Both the position numbers and the translations under genes were made by a program. This document shows positions 25,531 to 35,161 of a stretch of 44,718 nt of DNA, one piece after another; position 1 is the stretch's first letter; each line of letters opens with the position of its first letter. The notes under the pieces are model-generated. The model did no database searches, was not told the DNA's origin, and was given only the letters and a program-made list of their open reading frames with translations. Origin of the DNA: an uncultured Cellulophaga sp. (GTDB taxonomy: Bacteria > Bacteroidota > Bacteroidia > Flavobacteriales > Flavobacteriaceae); assembly GCA_947491225.1 (NCBI GenBank), contig CANLIE010000027.1, forward strand, positions 1 to 44,718. The letters are read 5' to 3'.

Positions 25531-27493
25531 TAGGAATTGTTAATATTACTTCTGTTCCTACTGCTTTTTTAGAATTGTCATACAGATCTACAAATTCTAT
25601 CTTAAAAGAGTTTAAATAATCTTTTGAGAAATTTGCCAGCCTTTCCTTTGTTATATCTACGCCCAAAGATTGTCGTTTTAAGACTTTATTTTCTTTAATC
25701 CTCTCGGATGCTTTTCTACCTATACCATTGTCTATTACACTTATTTTAATGAACTCTTCTTGTATTTTAGTAATATGAACAGTTATAATCTTCTCCCCTT
25801 GCTTAGTTGATAAACCATGCCACAAAGCATTTTCTAAAAAAGGTTGAAGAATTAATGAAGGAATTTTTATATGCTCAACATCAACAGACCTGTCTATTAT
25901 TACCGAATATTTAATGTTATTTGAAAACCTAATATCTTCAATATTCATATAAAGGTCTGCTGTTTCCAATTCTTCTGCTAAGGAAATCTCTTTCAATGAA
26001 GATGCTTCAAGTATTTTACGAACTAGTTTAGAAAACTTATTTAAATAATGAACAGCATTCTTTTTCTCATTATTTATGATATATAATTTTATTGAATTTA
26101 GAGAGTTAAACAAAAAATGTGGATTCATTTGACTTCGCAGCATTCTTTGCTCTAAAGTCAATAACTCCTTATCGTTTTTTAATTGATGTTGACGATAGAG
26201 AACATACAAGATTACTGCCAACAACAATAAAGAAATACCACTAATAAGAAGTGTAGCCCTATTTTTCTTTAGTTTTAATCTTACAATTTCATTATCCTTT
26301 TTAAGAGCCTCTATCTCATTTGTCTTCTTTTCGCTCTCATAACGTGTAATAACATCATTAACATACCTCAGATTACGAACACTGGTTATTTCCTTTTCAT
26401 ACTCAATTCCTTTTTTGTAGTGTTTTAAAGATACCTCATAATTTCCTTTAAGAGATTCCATTTCAGACAAAAATTTATATCCCATTGAAATTGCCCTAGG
26501 CATATTATACTTCCTTGCAACATTTAAACCATTCAGTATATGTAACTCTGCTTCATCAAACTTATTTAAGTTCATATTAGCCCAACCTATATTCATTTCA
26601 ATAAAAGTCGTAATGTACTTATCACCTAATTCTTCTGATAAAAGTAAAGTAGGATATAAAATCTCTAACGCTTCATTAAATCTATCTTGTTTAATATAAA
26701 TCTGTGCTATGCTATTTTTACATATTACCTTTCCCTTATCAGAATTAACAGCATTATTATATGCTAAAGAGGTTTCATAGCTTATAAGAGCTGCCCTTAG
26801 TTTTCCTTGTTCTTCTTGAGCCTCCCCAATATTTTGATGATTAATAGCCAACCCAAGTCTGTTCCCTAACTCCTCTTCATATTTTAAAGATAGTCTAAAC
26901 TTATTTATAGCTAAATCATACTGTTCTAAAATATGATATAGATTACCAATACTATTTAAGGATACATTAATGCTTCTTTTAAGCCCTTCTGATTTATTCT
27001 TGACACTCTCTGCTAACGCCAAGGCTTTTTGATTATAATCCAAAGCTGTTTTTATGGCATCACTCCTTCTATATACAACACCAAGCATATTTAAACTATA
27101 CACTGTAAACTCTAAATTGTCTGCTTCAACGGCAACATCCAATGCCTTTTTATGCAATTTTATAGCCTTTGTGTACTGTGAGAGGTTTCTATATTTTGTA
27201 CCTAATTGATTGTATGCAAAAGCTTGCCCTACAACATATTTTTTCTTAAACGACTCTTCCAGAAAATAGTTCATTAGCAAAGTATCTTGTTTTTTTTCAC
27301 CCAGTACACCTTCAATCTCTAGATAAGTCTTAGACTTGGCTTTTACAATACTATCTATTTTTTGTTTGTATATACTATTATTATAAACTTGGGCAGCCAA
27401 GAAAAAACTATGAATAAAAAAACATAGAGAAATTACCCATTTAGCTGAGTTTGCACAATACGAAAATTGAGTGCCTTGATTATTAAAATTCAT
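25523..27493 (-). CDS. TPR-containing LytS-type sensor histidine kinase
   Basis: 656 residues. An N-terminal hydrophobic signal or anchor (about 16-35) is followed by tetratricopeptide-like repeats over about residues 85-370, for example QLGTKYRNLSQYTKAIKLHK and NIGEAQEEQGKLRAALISYE. A short coiled coil precedes a membrane helix (about 413-434). The cytoplasmic part is a His_kinase domain with H459 in QMNPHFLFNSLNS, then an ATPase domain with LQPFLENALWHGL (N box) and DNGIG. The TPR part would face the periplasm and probably senses a protein or peptide. It is encoded 8 nt after its LytTR partner. Confidence 0.93.
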   Translation of the reverse strand: MNFNNQGTQFSYCANSAKWVISLCFFIHSFFLAAQVYNNSIYKQKIDSIVKAKSKTYLEIEGVLGEKKQDTLLMNYFLEESFKKKYVVGQAFAYNQLGTKYRNLSQYTKAIKLHKKALDVAVEADNLEFTVYSLNMLGVVYRRSDAIKTALDYNQKALALAESVKNKSEGLKRSINVSLNSIGNLYHILEQYDLAINKFRLSLKYEEELGNRLGLAINHQNIGEAQEEQGKLRAALISYETSLAYNNAVNSDKGKVICKNSIAQIYIKQDRFNEALEILYPTLLLSEELGDKYITTFIEMNIGWANMNLNKFDEAELHILNGLNVARKYNMPRAISMGYKFLSEMESLKGNYEVSLKHYKKGIEYEKEITSVRNLRYVNDVITRYESEKKTNEIEALKKDNEIVRLKLKKNRATLLISGISLLLLAVILYVLYRQHQLKNDKELLTLEQRMLRSQMNPHFLFNSLNSIKLYIINNEKKNAVHYLNKFSKLVRKILEASSLKEISLAEELETADLYMNIEDIRFSNNIKYSVIIDRSVDVEHIKIPSLILQPFLENALWHGLSTKQGEKIITVHITKIQEEFIKISVIDNGIGRKASERIKENKVLKRQSLGVDITKERLANFSKDYLNSFKIEFVDLYDNSKKAVGTEVILTIPII

Positions 27494-27501
27494 ATAAAAA
27501 C

Positions 27502-28236
27502 TTACAATAGATCTAAGAAGTTAGACTTTTTTTGCCTTGAAACTGGTATTCTATGATTAGATTGTAGTACCACATACCCATCAGTTTTAATAAACTCTTT
27601 TATTTTGTTTAAATTAACAATAAAAGAATTGTGAACCCTAAAAAAATTTTCCTTAGGTAATAGCTCATTTACTTCTTTAAGCTTTTTTGTTAATACAATT
27701 TTTCGTCCTTCCTCTAAAAAAATTGTGCTGTAATTACCATCAGATTCCGCATATAAAATTTCATCACTTTCTAAAAACAAAAGCTTTCCGTCTGTATTAA
27801 ATGTTATTCTTTTTTGAGATGAACTTGAATTTAAATTGAGAAGTATTTTTTCTAACCTGTTAACAGTATGGTTCTTTAGATTATATTTTTTAATCTTAGC
27901 AATGGTATCGTTTAAATCATCTGTATCTATTGGTTTTAAAAGATAATCAATAGCCTCATTCTTTAAGGCTTTTATAGCATATTGGTTATATGCAGTAGTT
28001 ATAATTATAGGAAAATCCTTGTTCTTTATTTTCTGAATAAATTGAAAACCATCCATAACTGGCATTTCTATATCAAGAAAAACACAATCAGGTCTATTAT
28101 TTTCTAAATAATTTAAGGCCTCAAAAGGATCTGTAAATGAAGCAACAACCTTAATTTCATCACTAAAATTAGTTAACTCCCAAGTTAAACTTTGAAGTGC
28201 CTTTATTTCATCATCTATTATTACTGCTTCTAACAT
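27502..28236 (-). CDS. LytTR-family response regulator
   Basis: 244 residues: a receiver domain (1-120) with acidic residues D8-D9 and phospho-acceptor D55 in FLDIEMPVMDGF, then a LytTR DNA-binding domain (about 140-244) with ILYAESDGNYSTIFLEEGRK and FFRVHNSFIVNLNKIKEF. Partner of the TPR kinase just downstream. LytTR regulators of this group usually bind direct repeats upstream of a few nearby genes; no clear target is marked here. A possible small membrane protein gene lies upstream on the opposite strand. Confidence 0.95.
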   Translation of the reverse strand: MLEAVIIDDEIKALQSLTWELTNFSDEIKVVASFTDPFEALNYLENNRPDCVFLDIEMPVMDGFQFIQKIKNKDFPIIITTAYNQYAIKALKNEAIDYLLKPIDTDDLNDTIAKIKKYNLKNHTVNRLEKILLNLNSSSSQKRITFNTDGKLLFLESDEILYAESDGNYSTIFLEEGRKIVLTKKLKEVNELLPKENFFRVHNSFIVNLNKIKEFIKTDGYVVLQSNHRIPVSRQKKSNFLDLL

Positions 28237-28480
28237 ATTAAAGATTAAGGTAAGTAAAAATACACTCTATACTATAATAAGGAAATAAAATTGTATAACT
28301 GGAACATTATAGAGTATTATCTGCTTTAAAATACAGAAAAACAGAACTTTACAAATTATACAAGTTTTTTTGCCATTTATACATTGATAAAAAAATCTCT
28401 TATTAAAAGTTCTAATTTAGTAAAATCATTATCAATAAATTGTTTTACAAAGACTAACTAAAGCAAAAATTATTAAAATT

Positions 28481-28651
28481 ATGAAAAAATGTGTTCTTAT
28501 GTTTAGTATACTGTTAGTTACAATTATAATTGCGTCCATTGTAGAAAATAAAAAAATGAAGGAAGAAAAAGATACACTTTTGACAGATAACAAAAATATA
28601 GATTCATCATTAGTTATTTCTAAGACAAGAGATGCTTATTTGTTAAAATAA
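28481..28651 (+). CDS. Possible small membrane protein divergent from the LytTR gene
   Basis: A 56-residue frame starting MKKCVLMFSILLVTIIIASI gives one N-terminal membrane helix. It is followed by a charged soluble tail with ENKKMKEEKDTLLTDNKNI and ending in DAYLLK. The A-rich leader just before the ATG (AAGCAAAAATTATTAAAATT) suits this phylum. No family is recognised. It is the only reasonable frame between the LytTR regulator (divergent) and nrdB. Confidence 0.4.
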   Translation: MKKCVLMFSILLVTIIIASIVENKKMKEEKDTLLTDNKNIDSSLVISKTRDAYLLK

Positions 28652-29173
28652 TATAGACTTATTATTTTAAATTTTGTTAGCGTTTATATATATAAAACAC
28701 CAAACAAAATGATTGCGACCCTTTAGGATACTATGTTAGACAAAAGAACATATCATTATTAATAGCCTATCTTAAATACCAAATATGCTTATACATTTGA
28801 ATGATTTAAAGGTTTCGGGGGGAACTGCCTAAATTGTCAAATTATTTAACTATTTATTTTTAAGCGGGGTCGTAATATTTTGGCATCTTACAAACCTATA
28901 CTCCTTACAGTAAACAACCTAGTCCAATAATATACTTTTTGGTTTATTTTTTAGCTTAAAATTTAAGTTGAAAATTCTAAAAAAGTTATCTTTCTAACAA
29001 AGGCAACAAACATCACTATTCAGGTTACATTTCAACATTTTGTGTTAAAAACTTTGTGCCCTATTTCTAAAATAAGGCTTTACAAATTGACTACATTTTA
29101 CAATCTTTGTTGTTCCCTAACTTAAGGAAGTTTTCTCTTTAAGATTAAAAACAGTTTTAATCCAAACGTAATT
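28652..29173. other. Gene-free stretch upstream of nrdB
   Basis: About 520 bases with no supported coding frame. It contains the MITE-like inverted repeat described separately (28706-28881) and two weak promoter-like strings before nrdB (AAACTTTG near 29050 and AATCTTTG near 29101), neither a full TAnnTTTG match. I saw no clear NrdR-box pair. Confidence 0.5.
28706..28881. repeat. MITE-like element with imperfect terminal inverted repeats
   Basis: AAAATGATTGCGACCC (28706-28721) and the reverse complement of 28867-28881 (AAAATATTACGACCC) match with one mismatch and a one-base indel, flanking about 145 bases. The interior has no coding frame and includes an unusual G-run (CGGGGGG). No target duplication was identified. 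Confidence 0.3.
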
Positions 29174-30157
29174 ATGTCAACAGTAACAGAACCCATTTTA
29201 GAAAAAAATGAAGATAGATTTGTAATCTTTCCTATAAAACATAATGACTTATGGGATTGGTATAAAAAATGTGAAGCTTGCTTCTGGACTGCTGAAGAAA
29301 TAGATTTACACGCAGATATTAATGATTGGAACAATAAACTTAATGATGATGAACGGTATTTTATAAAACATATTTTAGCCTTTTTTGCTGCTTCTGATGG
29401 TATTGTAAATGAAAATTTAGCCGAAAACTTTGTTAGCGAAGTACAATACGCAGAGGCAAAATTCTTTTATGGTTTCCAAATTATGATGGAAAACATACAT
29501 TCTGAAACATACTCATTACTTATTGACACCTATGTAAAAGATGAAAAAGAGAAAGACATCTTATTCCATGCATTAGAAAATTTTCCTGCAATTAGAAAAA
29601 AAGCAGATTGGGCATTAAAATGGATAGAGTCTCCAAGTTTTGCAGAAAGATTGATTGCTTTTGCTGCTGTTGAAGGAATTTTCTTTTCTGGAGCTTTTTG
29701 TTCTATATTTTGGTTAAAGAAAAGAGGATTAATGCCAGGACTTACCTTCTCTAACGAACTAATATCTAGAGATGAAGGTATGCACTGTGATTATGCTGTA
29801 CATTTACATAATAAACACTTAATAAACAAAGTACCTAAAGCCCGTATTACAGAAATACTTGTAAATGCTTTGGACATAGAAAGAGAATTTATTACAGAAT
29901 CTTTACCTGCTAGCCTTATTGGTATGAATTCTAAATTAATGACTCAATATTTAGAATTTGTAACCGATCGCTTATTAGTAGAATTAGAGTGCGATAAAGT
30001 ATACAACTCTAGTAATCCATTCGATTTTATGGATATGATTTCTCTTCAAGGAAAAACTAACTTCTTTGAAAAAAGAGTAGCAGAATACCAAAAATCTGGA
30101 GTCGTAAATAAAGACGGAGACGATGCTCAAAAAATTAGTTTCGACGCTGATTTTTAG
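29174..30157 (+). CDS. nrdB: Ribonucleotide reductase class Ia, beta subunit
   Basis: Carries the di-iron/tyrosyl radical cofactor for ribonucleotide reduction. In 327 residues the expected ligands are in place: D44 in AEEIDL, E106 and H109 in ENIHSET, and the radical tyrosine Y113 at the right spacing. A later [13 protein letters not shown] segment adds the remaining iron ligands. It is encoded upstream of nrdA, the reverse of the E. coli order, with a 115-nt gap containing two hairpins. The length is typical for short Bacteroidota NrdB. Confidence 0.96.
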   Translation: MSTVTEPILEKNEDRFVIFPIKHNDLWDWYKKCEACFWTAEEIDLHADINDWNNKLNDDERYFIKHILAFFAASDGIVNENLAENFVSEVQYAEAKFFYGFQIMMENIHSETYSLLIDTYVKDEKEKDILFHALENFPAIRKKADWALKWIESPSFAERLIAFAAVEGIFFSGAFCSIFWLKKRGLMPGLTFSNELISRDEGMHCDYAVHLHNKHLINKVPKARITEILVNALDIEREFITESLPASLIGMNSKLMTQYLEFVTDRLLVELECDKVYNSSNPFDFMDMISLQGKTNFFEKRVAEYQKSGVVNKDGDDAQKISFDADF

Positions 30158-30175
30158 ACAAAACCCAAATAACTA

Positions 30176-30239
30176 TTTTAGGATATACACCTAAAAAGCA
30201 TTAAAAAATAACCAATTTGTTAAATCTTTAAAGATTTGA
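30176..30239 (+). other. Two hairpins between nrdB and nrdA
   Basis: TTTTAGG (30176-30182) pairs with CCTAAAA (30190-30196) around ATATACA. The perfect palindrome AAATCTTTAAAGATTT occupies 30222-30237 and extends outward with one mismatch. Neither has a T-run, so they look like mRNA structures or an operator rather than terminators. Confidence 0.45.
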
Positions 30240-30272
30240 CCTAACCAACGTATCACTAAAAACAATTGTAGT

Positions 30273-32735
30273 ATGCATGTAATAAAAAGAGACGGGAGAA
30301 AAGAATTAATAATGTTCGATAAGATTACGGCAAGAGTTCGTAAGCTTTGCTATGGACTAAATGCATTGGTAGACCCTTTAAAAGTTGCTATGCGTGTAAT
30401 TGAAGGTTTATATGATGGCGTAACTACTTCTGAACTTGACAATTTAGCAGCAGAAATAGCAGCTACTATGACTACTACCCATCCAGATTACGCAAAATTA
30501 GCTGCTCGTATATCTGTTTCAAACTTGCATAAAAACACTAAAAAGTCTTTCTCAGAAACAATGAAAGATCTTTATGAATATGTAAACCCTAGAACAGACA
30601 AAAAAGCCCCTCTTTTATCTGATGAAGTTTACAAAGTGATAGTAGACAATGCTGAAAAATTAGATTCAACAATTATATACAACCGAGATTTTAGCTACGA
30701 TTATTTTGGTTTTAAAACACTAGAACGCTCTTATTTACTAAAATTAAACGGAAAAATAGCAGAACGTCCACAACATATGTTAATGCGTGTTTCAATTGGT
30801 ATTCATTTAAATGATTTGGAAGCAGCCATAGAAACATATGAACTTATGTCTAAAAAATATTTTACACACGCTACACCAACCCTATTCAATTCTGGAACGC
30901 CAAAACCTCAAATGTCTTCATGCTTTTTATTAGCAATGCAAGATGATAGTATAGACGGTATATACGACACATTAAAACAAACCGCAAAAATTTCACAATC
31001 AGCAGGCGGAATTGGATTGTCTGTACATAACGTAAGAGCAACAGGTTCATACATTGCTGGCACAAACGGAACCTCTAATGGTATAGTTCCTATGCTTCGC
31101 GTTTATAATGACACAGCTCGTTATGTAGACCAAGGAGGAGGAAAAAGAAAAGGCAGTTTTGCAGTATATGTAGAACCATGGCATGCAGATATCTTTGAAT
31201 TCTTAGATCTTAAGAAAAATCATGGTAAAGAAGAAATGCGTGCACGTGATCTTTTTTATGCAATGTGGATTCCAGATCTTTTTATGAAAAGAGTTGAAAA
31301 CAATGAAGAATGGACATTAATGTGCCCTAATGAATGCCCTAATCTATACAAAAAACATGGAGATGAGTTTGAAAAAGCTTATTTAGAGTTTGAAGCACTA
31401 GGAAAAGGAAGAAAAACAATAAAGGCTCGTGAGCTTTGGGAGAAAATATTAGAATCTCAAATAGAAACAGGCACACCTTATATGTTATATAAAGATGCTG
31501 CAAACCGCAAGAGCAACCAGAAGAACTTAGGAACAATACGTTCTTCTAACTTATGTACAGAAATAATGGAGTATACTTCTCCTGATGAAGTTGCCGTATG
31601 TAATTTAGCCTCAATTGCCTTACCAATGTTTGTTAAAAATGGTGAGTTTGATCATAAAGAACTTTTCCGAGTTACAAAAAGAGTAACCAAAAACTTAAAT
31701 AAGGTAATAGACAGAAACTACTACCCTGTAAAAGAAGCAGAAAATTCTAATATGCGACACAGGCCCATAGGATTAGGTGTACAAGGTCTAGCAGATGCAT
31801 TTATAATGATGCGTATGCCTTTTACAAGTGATGAAGCAAAAAAACTGAATCAAGAAATCTTTGAGACATTATATTTTGCTGCTGTTACAGCGTCTATGGA
31901 AATGGCCAAGGAAGAAGGAACATATTCTAGTTATGAAGGTTCTCCTATATCACAAGGAGATTTTCAACACAACTTATGGGGCATAAAAGATAGTGAGTTA
32001 TCTGGTCGTTGGGATTGGGAAAAACTACGCAAAAGTGTTAAGAAAAACGGAGTTAGAAATTCTCTCTTAGTTGCTCCAATGCCAACAGCTTCTACATCTC
32101 AAATACTAGGGAACAATGAGTGTTTTGAACCTTATACATCTAATATATATACTCGCAGGGTATTATCTGGCGAATTTATTGTTGTAAACAAACATTTATT
32201 AGAAGATTTAGTAGCATTAGGACTTTGGAATGAAAACCTTAAACAAGAACTAATGCGCGCAAATGGATCCATACAGCATATAGAAATTATTCCTCAAGAA
32301 ATTAAAGAACTATACAAAACAGTTTGGGAATTAAGTATGAAAGATATTATTGATATGTCTAGACATCGTGGCTATTTTATAGATCAAAGTCAATCCCTAA
32401 ACTTATTTATGGAAAATGCCAACTACTCTAAATTAACATCTATGCACTTTTATGCATGGAAGAGCGGACTTAAAACGGGTATGTACTACCTAAGAACAAA
32501 GGCTGCAGTAGATGCAATTAAGTTTACACTAGATAATACCAAGAAAAAGGAAGTCCCCGTTAGCGTAGCTGCTGAAGCAGAAATTGCAGCAGCAACTGAG
32601 TTAAAAGTAAATACTACTCCTGTACTAGAACAAGAAACAGACATAAAGCCTATGACAGCAGAAGAAATGAAAGCTCTTATAGCACAAGCCAAAGCTGGAG
32701 AAGCTGATGATGACTGCCTTATGTGTGGATCATAG
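30273..32735 (+). CDS. nrdA: Ribonucleotide reductase class Ia, alpha subunit
   Basis: Catalytic subunit that reduces ribonucleoside diphosphates. The 820-residue protein begins with an ATP-cone (about 1-90, [20 protein letters not shown]), the allosteric activity site. Catalytic residues align with E. coli NrdA: C217 and C443 as the active-site pair, N426, C428 (thiyl radical) and E430 in NLCTE. The C-terminal redox pair is C815/C818 in DCLMCGS. An insertion-like stretch rich in Ala/Glu (about 763-805) precedes the C-terminal tail. It follows nrdB and is closed by a terminator at 32784-32836. Confidence 0.97.
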   Translation: MHVIKRDGRKELIMFDKITARVRKLCYGLNALVDPLKVAMRVIEGLYDGVTTSELDNLAAEIAATMTTTHPDYAKLAARISVSNLHKNTKKSFSETMKDLYEYVNPRTDKKAPLLSDEVYKVIVDNAEKLDSTIIYNRDFSYDYFGFKTLERSYLLKLNGKIAERPQHMLMRVSIGIHLNDLEAAIETYELMSKKYFTHATPTLFNSGTPKPQMSSCFLLAMQDDSIDGIYDTLKQTAKISQSAGGIGLSVHNVRATGSYIAGTNGTSNGIVPMLRVYNDTARYVDQGGGKRKGSFAVYVEPWHADIFEFLDLKKNHGKEEMRARDLFYAMWIPDLFMKRVENNEEWTLMCPNECPNLYKKHGDEFEKAYLEFEALGKGRKTIKARELWEKILESQIETGTPYMLYKDAANRKSNQKNLGTIRSSNLCTEIMEYTSPDEVAVCNLASIALPMFVKNGEFDHKELFRVTKRVTKNLNKVIDRNYYPVKEAENSNMRHRPIGLGVQGLADAFIMMRMPFTSDEAKKLNQEIFETLYFAAVTASMEMAKEEGTYSSYEGSPISQGDFQHNLWGIKDSELSGRWDWEKLRKSVKKNGVRNSLLVAPMPTASTSQILGNNECFEPYTSNIYTRRVLSGEFIVVNKHLLEDLVALGLWNENLKQELMRANGSIQHIEIIPQEIKELYKTVWELSMKDIIDMSRHRGYFIDQSQSLNLFMENANYSKLTSMHFYAWKSGLKTGMYYLRTKAAVDAIKFTLDNTKKKEVPVSVAAEAEIAAATELKVNTTPVLEQETDIKPMTAEEMKALIAQAKAGEADDDCLMCGS

Positions 32736-32783
32736 TTAATTAAAATATTTCTTGAACAACCTCTCTCGCTACTATGTAAAAAA

Positions 32784-32836
32784 AAGACCTCAAGCATACC
32801 TACCCCACAATTAAGGTATATATTGAGGTTTTATTT
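32784..32836 (+). terminator. Intrinsic terminator after nrdA
   Basis: An outer stem ACCTCAA/TTGAGGT (32787-32793 with 32823-32829) and an inner stem ATACCT/AGGTAT form a two-part hairpin. T-rich TTTTATTTT follows. Confidence 0.7.
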
Positions 32837-32974
32837 TAATACATAATTTAACCATAACTCTTTTATAAACTTAGAGTAAACTGTTATGCTAAAAGTAAAA
32901 AAACCGCTGTACTTATGGCATCTTTTAGTTTCATTAAAAAATTCTACCGTATAAATTGGGTTTAAAACAGTGAC

Positions 32975-33014
32975 AAAAAAAGCACTTCTGAATGTATTCA
33001 GAAGTGCTTTTTTT
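32975..33014. terminator. Bidirectional intrinsic terminator
   Basis: AAAAAAAGCACTTCTGAAT (32975-32993) is the exact reverse complement of the sequence at 32996-33014. The stem has an A-run on one side and a T-run on the other, so it can work in both directions. On the plus strand it backs up the nrdA terminator. On the minus strand it would end a small transcript from 33142. Confidence 0.8.
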
Positions 33015-33055
33015 ATATAAATAGAATAGCTAAACTTATTTAGCCAGATACAATA

Positions 33056-33142
33056 TTATCTTTTCTTTACCCTTGGTCTAATAACTGTAGAATAAACCAA
33101 TGCCCCAGTATATATAATTAGTAAAATAAAATGATTCTCCAT
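33056..33142 (-). CDS. Possible 28-residue membrane peptide
   Basis: An ATG-initiated frame reads MENHFILLIIYTGALVYSTV and ends in a basic RPRVKKR tail: one membrane helix plus positive charges, the layout of small subunits such as KdpF or CydX. A bidirectional terminator lies about 40 nt downstream. No family is recognised and the frame is short enough to be chance. Confidence 0.25.
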   Translation of the reverse strand: MENHFILLIIYTGALVYSTVIRPRVKKR

Positions 33143-33459
33143 AGCAATATATCTTTATCGTTAATTAATATATATTATGAGTTATGTTTACATTATATAT
33201 ACGTTATGAAAATACAAAAAAAACACATATCTCCAAAAAAAATAATCATTTATTAGCAATTTTAACTTTTTTACATCCATACTTTGCTTTCTATTTTAGA
33301 AAAATGTTTTAAACAGAAAAAATTACCCTAATAGAAGATGTGTAACTTTTCCTGTGCCCCAAAAACGTTAAGTTATTTATATACAGCCTTATAAGTAACA
33401 TACTACTCATTTGAATATCTAATGCACAGCCTTTAAAAGTGGTAACTTCTCTCATCTAT
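33143..33459. other. Intergenic stretch with no recognised feature
   Basis: Extremely AT-rich sequence. The minus strand has one frame of about 47 codons from an ATG at 33455 with no recognisable product, probably chance. No promoter or RNA gene was seen with confidence. Confidence 0.4.
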
Positions 33460-33700
33460 AATAAAATAAAGCTGAAGATTTGTCTACTTACCAGACTCTT
33501 TATAACATAAAGTATATTTAAGCCGAAGACTTTGCTTTTGTTAGTTCCTCAACTGTTCGTTAAGGGACATATTTTTCTAGTATAGAGTAAAATGTCAAGT
33601 AGTTTCTAGCAATCTCTTTATAGGTTTTACCCTATATGATCCAACTTCTTAATTCGCGTGTAAATACAAACGCTTCAATTTTCATATCCGTTAGACTATC
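33460..33700 (-). pseudogene. Decayed reading frame with several in-frame stops
   Basis: Read on the minus strand in a single frame, 33700-33460 gives DSLTDMKIEAFVFTRELRSW, a stop, GKTYKEIARNYLTFYSILEK, YVP, a stop, and RTVEELTKAKSSA before further stops. Consistent protein-like composition between the stops suggests a gene that lost function. GKTYKEIA resembles the helix-turn-helix of LuxR-type regulators, but the evidence is slight. It ends about 130 bases after the end of waaA. Confidence 0.35.
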
Positions 33701-33830
33701 ATTTTTTTAGAATTAATATCCTCAGCCATAAGTTTATTTTTAGAGTTTTAGCGCAAGAAAGTATTAATATCTCTACTATTATTATTTAAAACAATAGGAC
33801 AGAGAATTTTATATTCTAATAAATCTAGGG

Positions 33831-35069
33831 TTACAATAATGTACGAATGTAATCTACTATATGGGTGCTAGCCCCTTTGTTTTTAAAAACATACTCTTTA
33901 TTTATGCTAGCGGTTTTATGATAAAATCCTTTGTCATCTATTAGTCTATTTAAAATAAATGTAAACTCTTCTTTAGAGTTTGTTGTATGCACACCTTTTA
34001 GAAAAACTAAATCTTCTGCCTCTTTAAACCCTTTATATAATGGTCCTATAATAATGGGTATGCCAAACACAGCTGGTTCTAGTGTGTTATGTAGTCCTCC
34101 TTTTTTAAAACCACCTCCTACATACGCAATATCTGCATAACTATATACCTTTGTTAGTATACCAATGGTGTCAATAATTAAAACATCAAACTTAGAAATA
34201 TCCTTTCCATTTATTTCTGAGTACAATACAACTTTTTTAGAAATACTGTTTTTTAGTTCTTTTATCTGAGGAGTCCTAATGTTGTGGGGGGCAATCACAT
34301 ATTTTATGTGCTTATTACAATTATTTATGTGATTGACTAAAAAACCTTCTCCTTGTGGCCATGTGCTTCCAGCTACTAAACATATTTTGTCTTGTTTAAA
34401 ATTATGCATAAAATCTAACAAATTGTTTTTTTTTAGTATTTCTAAAACCCTATCAAATCTTGTATCTCCGTTAATAGTTGTATTTATAATTCCTATACTT
34501 TCTAGTAGCTTTTTAGAGGTAGCATCTTGAACAAAAAAGTGGGTAAATGTATGTAAGCTATTGCGCATAAAACCACCATACCATTTAAAGAATGATTGTT
34601 CTTTTTTAAAATAAGCAGATACCAATAGCGTAGCAATATTTTTGTCTTTTAAAACTTTTAAATAATTGGGCCAAATCTCATATTTTACAAAAATAACCAG
34701 TTTAGGATTTAGGGTATTTATAAACTTTTTAGCATTGCGTAATGTGTCTAATGGTAAATATGCTATAACATCTGCAATGGGATCATTTTTTTTAATTTCA
34801 TATCCAGAAGGTGAAAAAAAAGTAACAACTATTTTATAGGATGGATATACTTTTTTTATTTTTTCTAGAATAGGTAACCCTTGCTCATATTCGCCTAAAG
34901 AAGCTGTATGTATCCATATAACGGTATCTTTTTTAGAAATTTCTTTGGTAAGTCTATTATAAATGTTTTTTCGCCCCTGTACAAAGAGCTTTATTTTGGG
35001 GCTAAAACCAGTAATTAATTTTATTAATACTAATGCAATATGTACTACAATGTTATATAACAGATACAC
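33831..35069 (-). CDS. waaA: 3-deoxy-D-manno-octulosonic acid (KDO) transferase
   Basis: Inner-membrane-anchored GT30 glycosyltransferase that adds KDO to lipid A precursor, starting the LPS core. The 412-residue product starts at a GTG at 35069; MYLLYNIVVHIALVLIKLIT forms the N-terminal anchor. Glu60 in TASLGEYEQG matches the catalytic glutamate of WaaA. The conserved PHNIRTPQIKEL and HNTLEPAVFGIPIIIGP segments lie in the second domain. It is divergent from the aminotransferase gene at 35162; the two share a 92-bp promoter region. Confidence 0.93.
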   Translation of the reverse strand: MYLLYNIVVHIALVLIKLITGFSPKIKLFVQGRKNIYNRLTKEISKKDTVIWIHTASLGEYEQGLPILEKIKKVYPSYKIVVTFFSPSGYEIKKNDPIADVIAYLPLDTLRNAKKFINTLNPKLVIFVKYEIWPNYLKVLKDKNIATLLVSAYFKKEQSFFKWYGGFMRNSLHTFTHFFVQDATSKKLLESIGIINTTINGDTRFDRVLEILKKNNLLDFMHNFKQDKICLVAGSTWPQGEGFLVNHINNCNKHIKYVIAPHNIRTPQIKELKNSISKKVVLYSEINGKDISKFDVLIIDTIGILTKVYSYADIAYVGGGFKKGGLHNTLEPAVFGIPIIIGPLYKGFKEAEDLVFLKGVHTTNSKEEFTFILNRLIDDKGFYHKTASINKEYVFKNKGASTHIVDYIRTLL

Positions 35070-35128
35070 GTAATGTTCATTTGTTGCTAAAATACGTTTC
35101 TTTCATTAATTTTATTGGTCACCACTTG

Positions 35129-35136
35129 TATTTTTG
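35129..35136 (+). promoter_or_regulatory. Probable -7 element for the aminotransferase gene
   Basis: TATTTTTG fits TAnnTTTG and is 25 nt before the ATG at 35162. It shows that the longer reading frame opening at 35033 is not the real start. Confidence 0.5.
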
Positions 35137-35161
35137 TAATTTTACATTTCAAATCATTGTA

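Noticed and set aside
28683-28697. Palindrome GTTTATATATATAAA(A)C as an NrdR-type box
   Set aside because: It is far upstream of nrdB and only alternates T and A; NrdR boxes normally come in pairs near the promoter.
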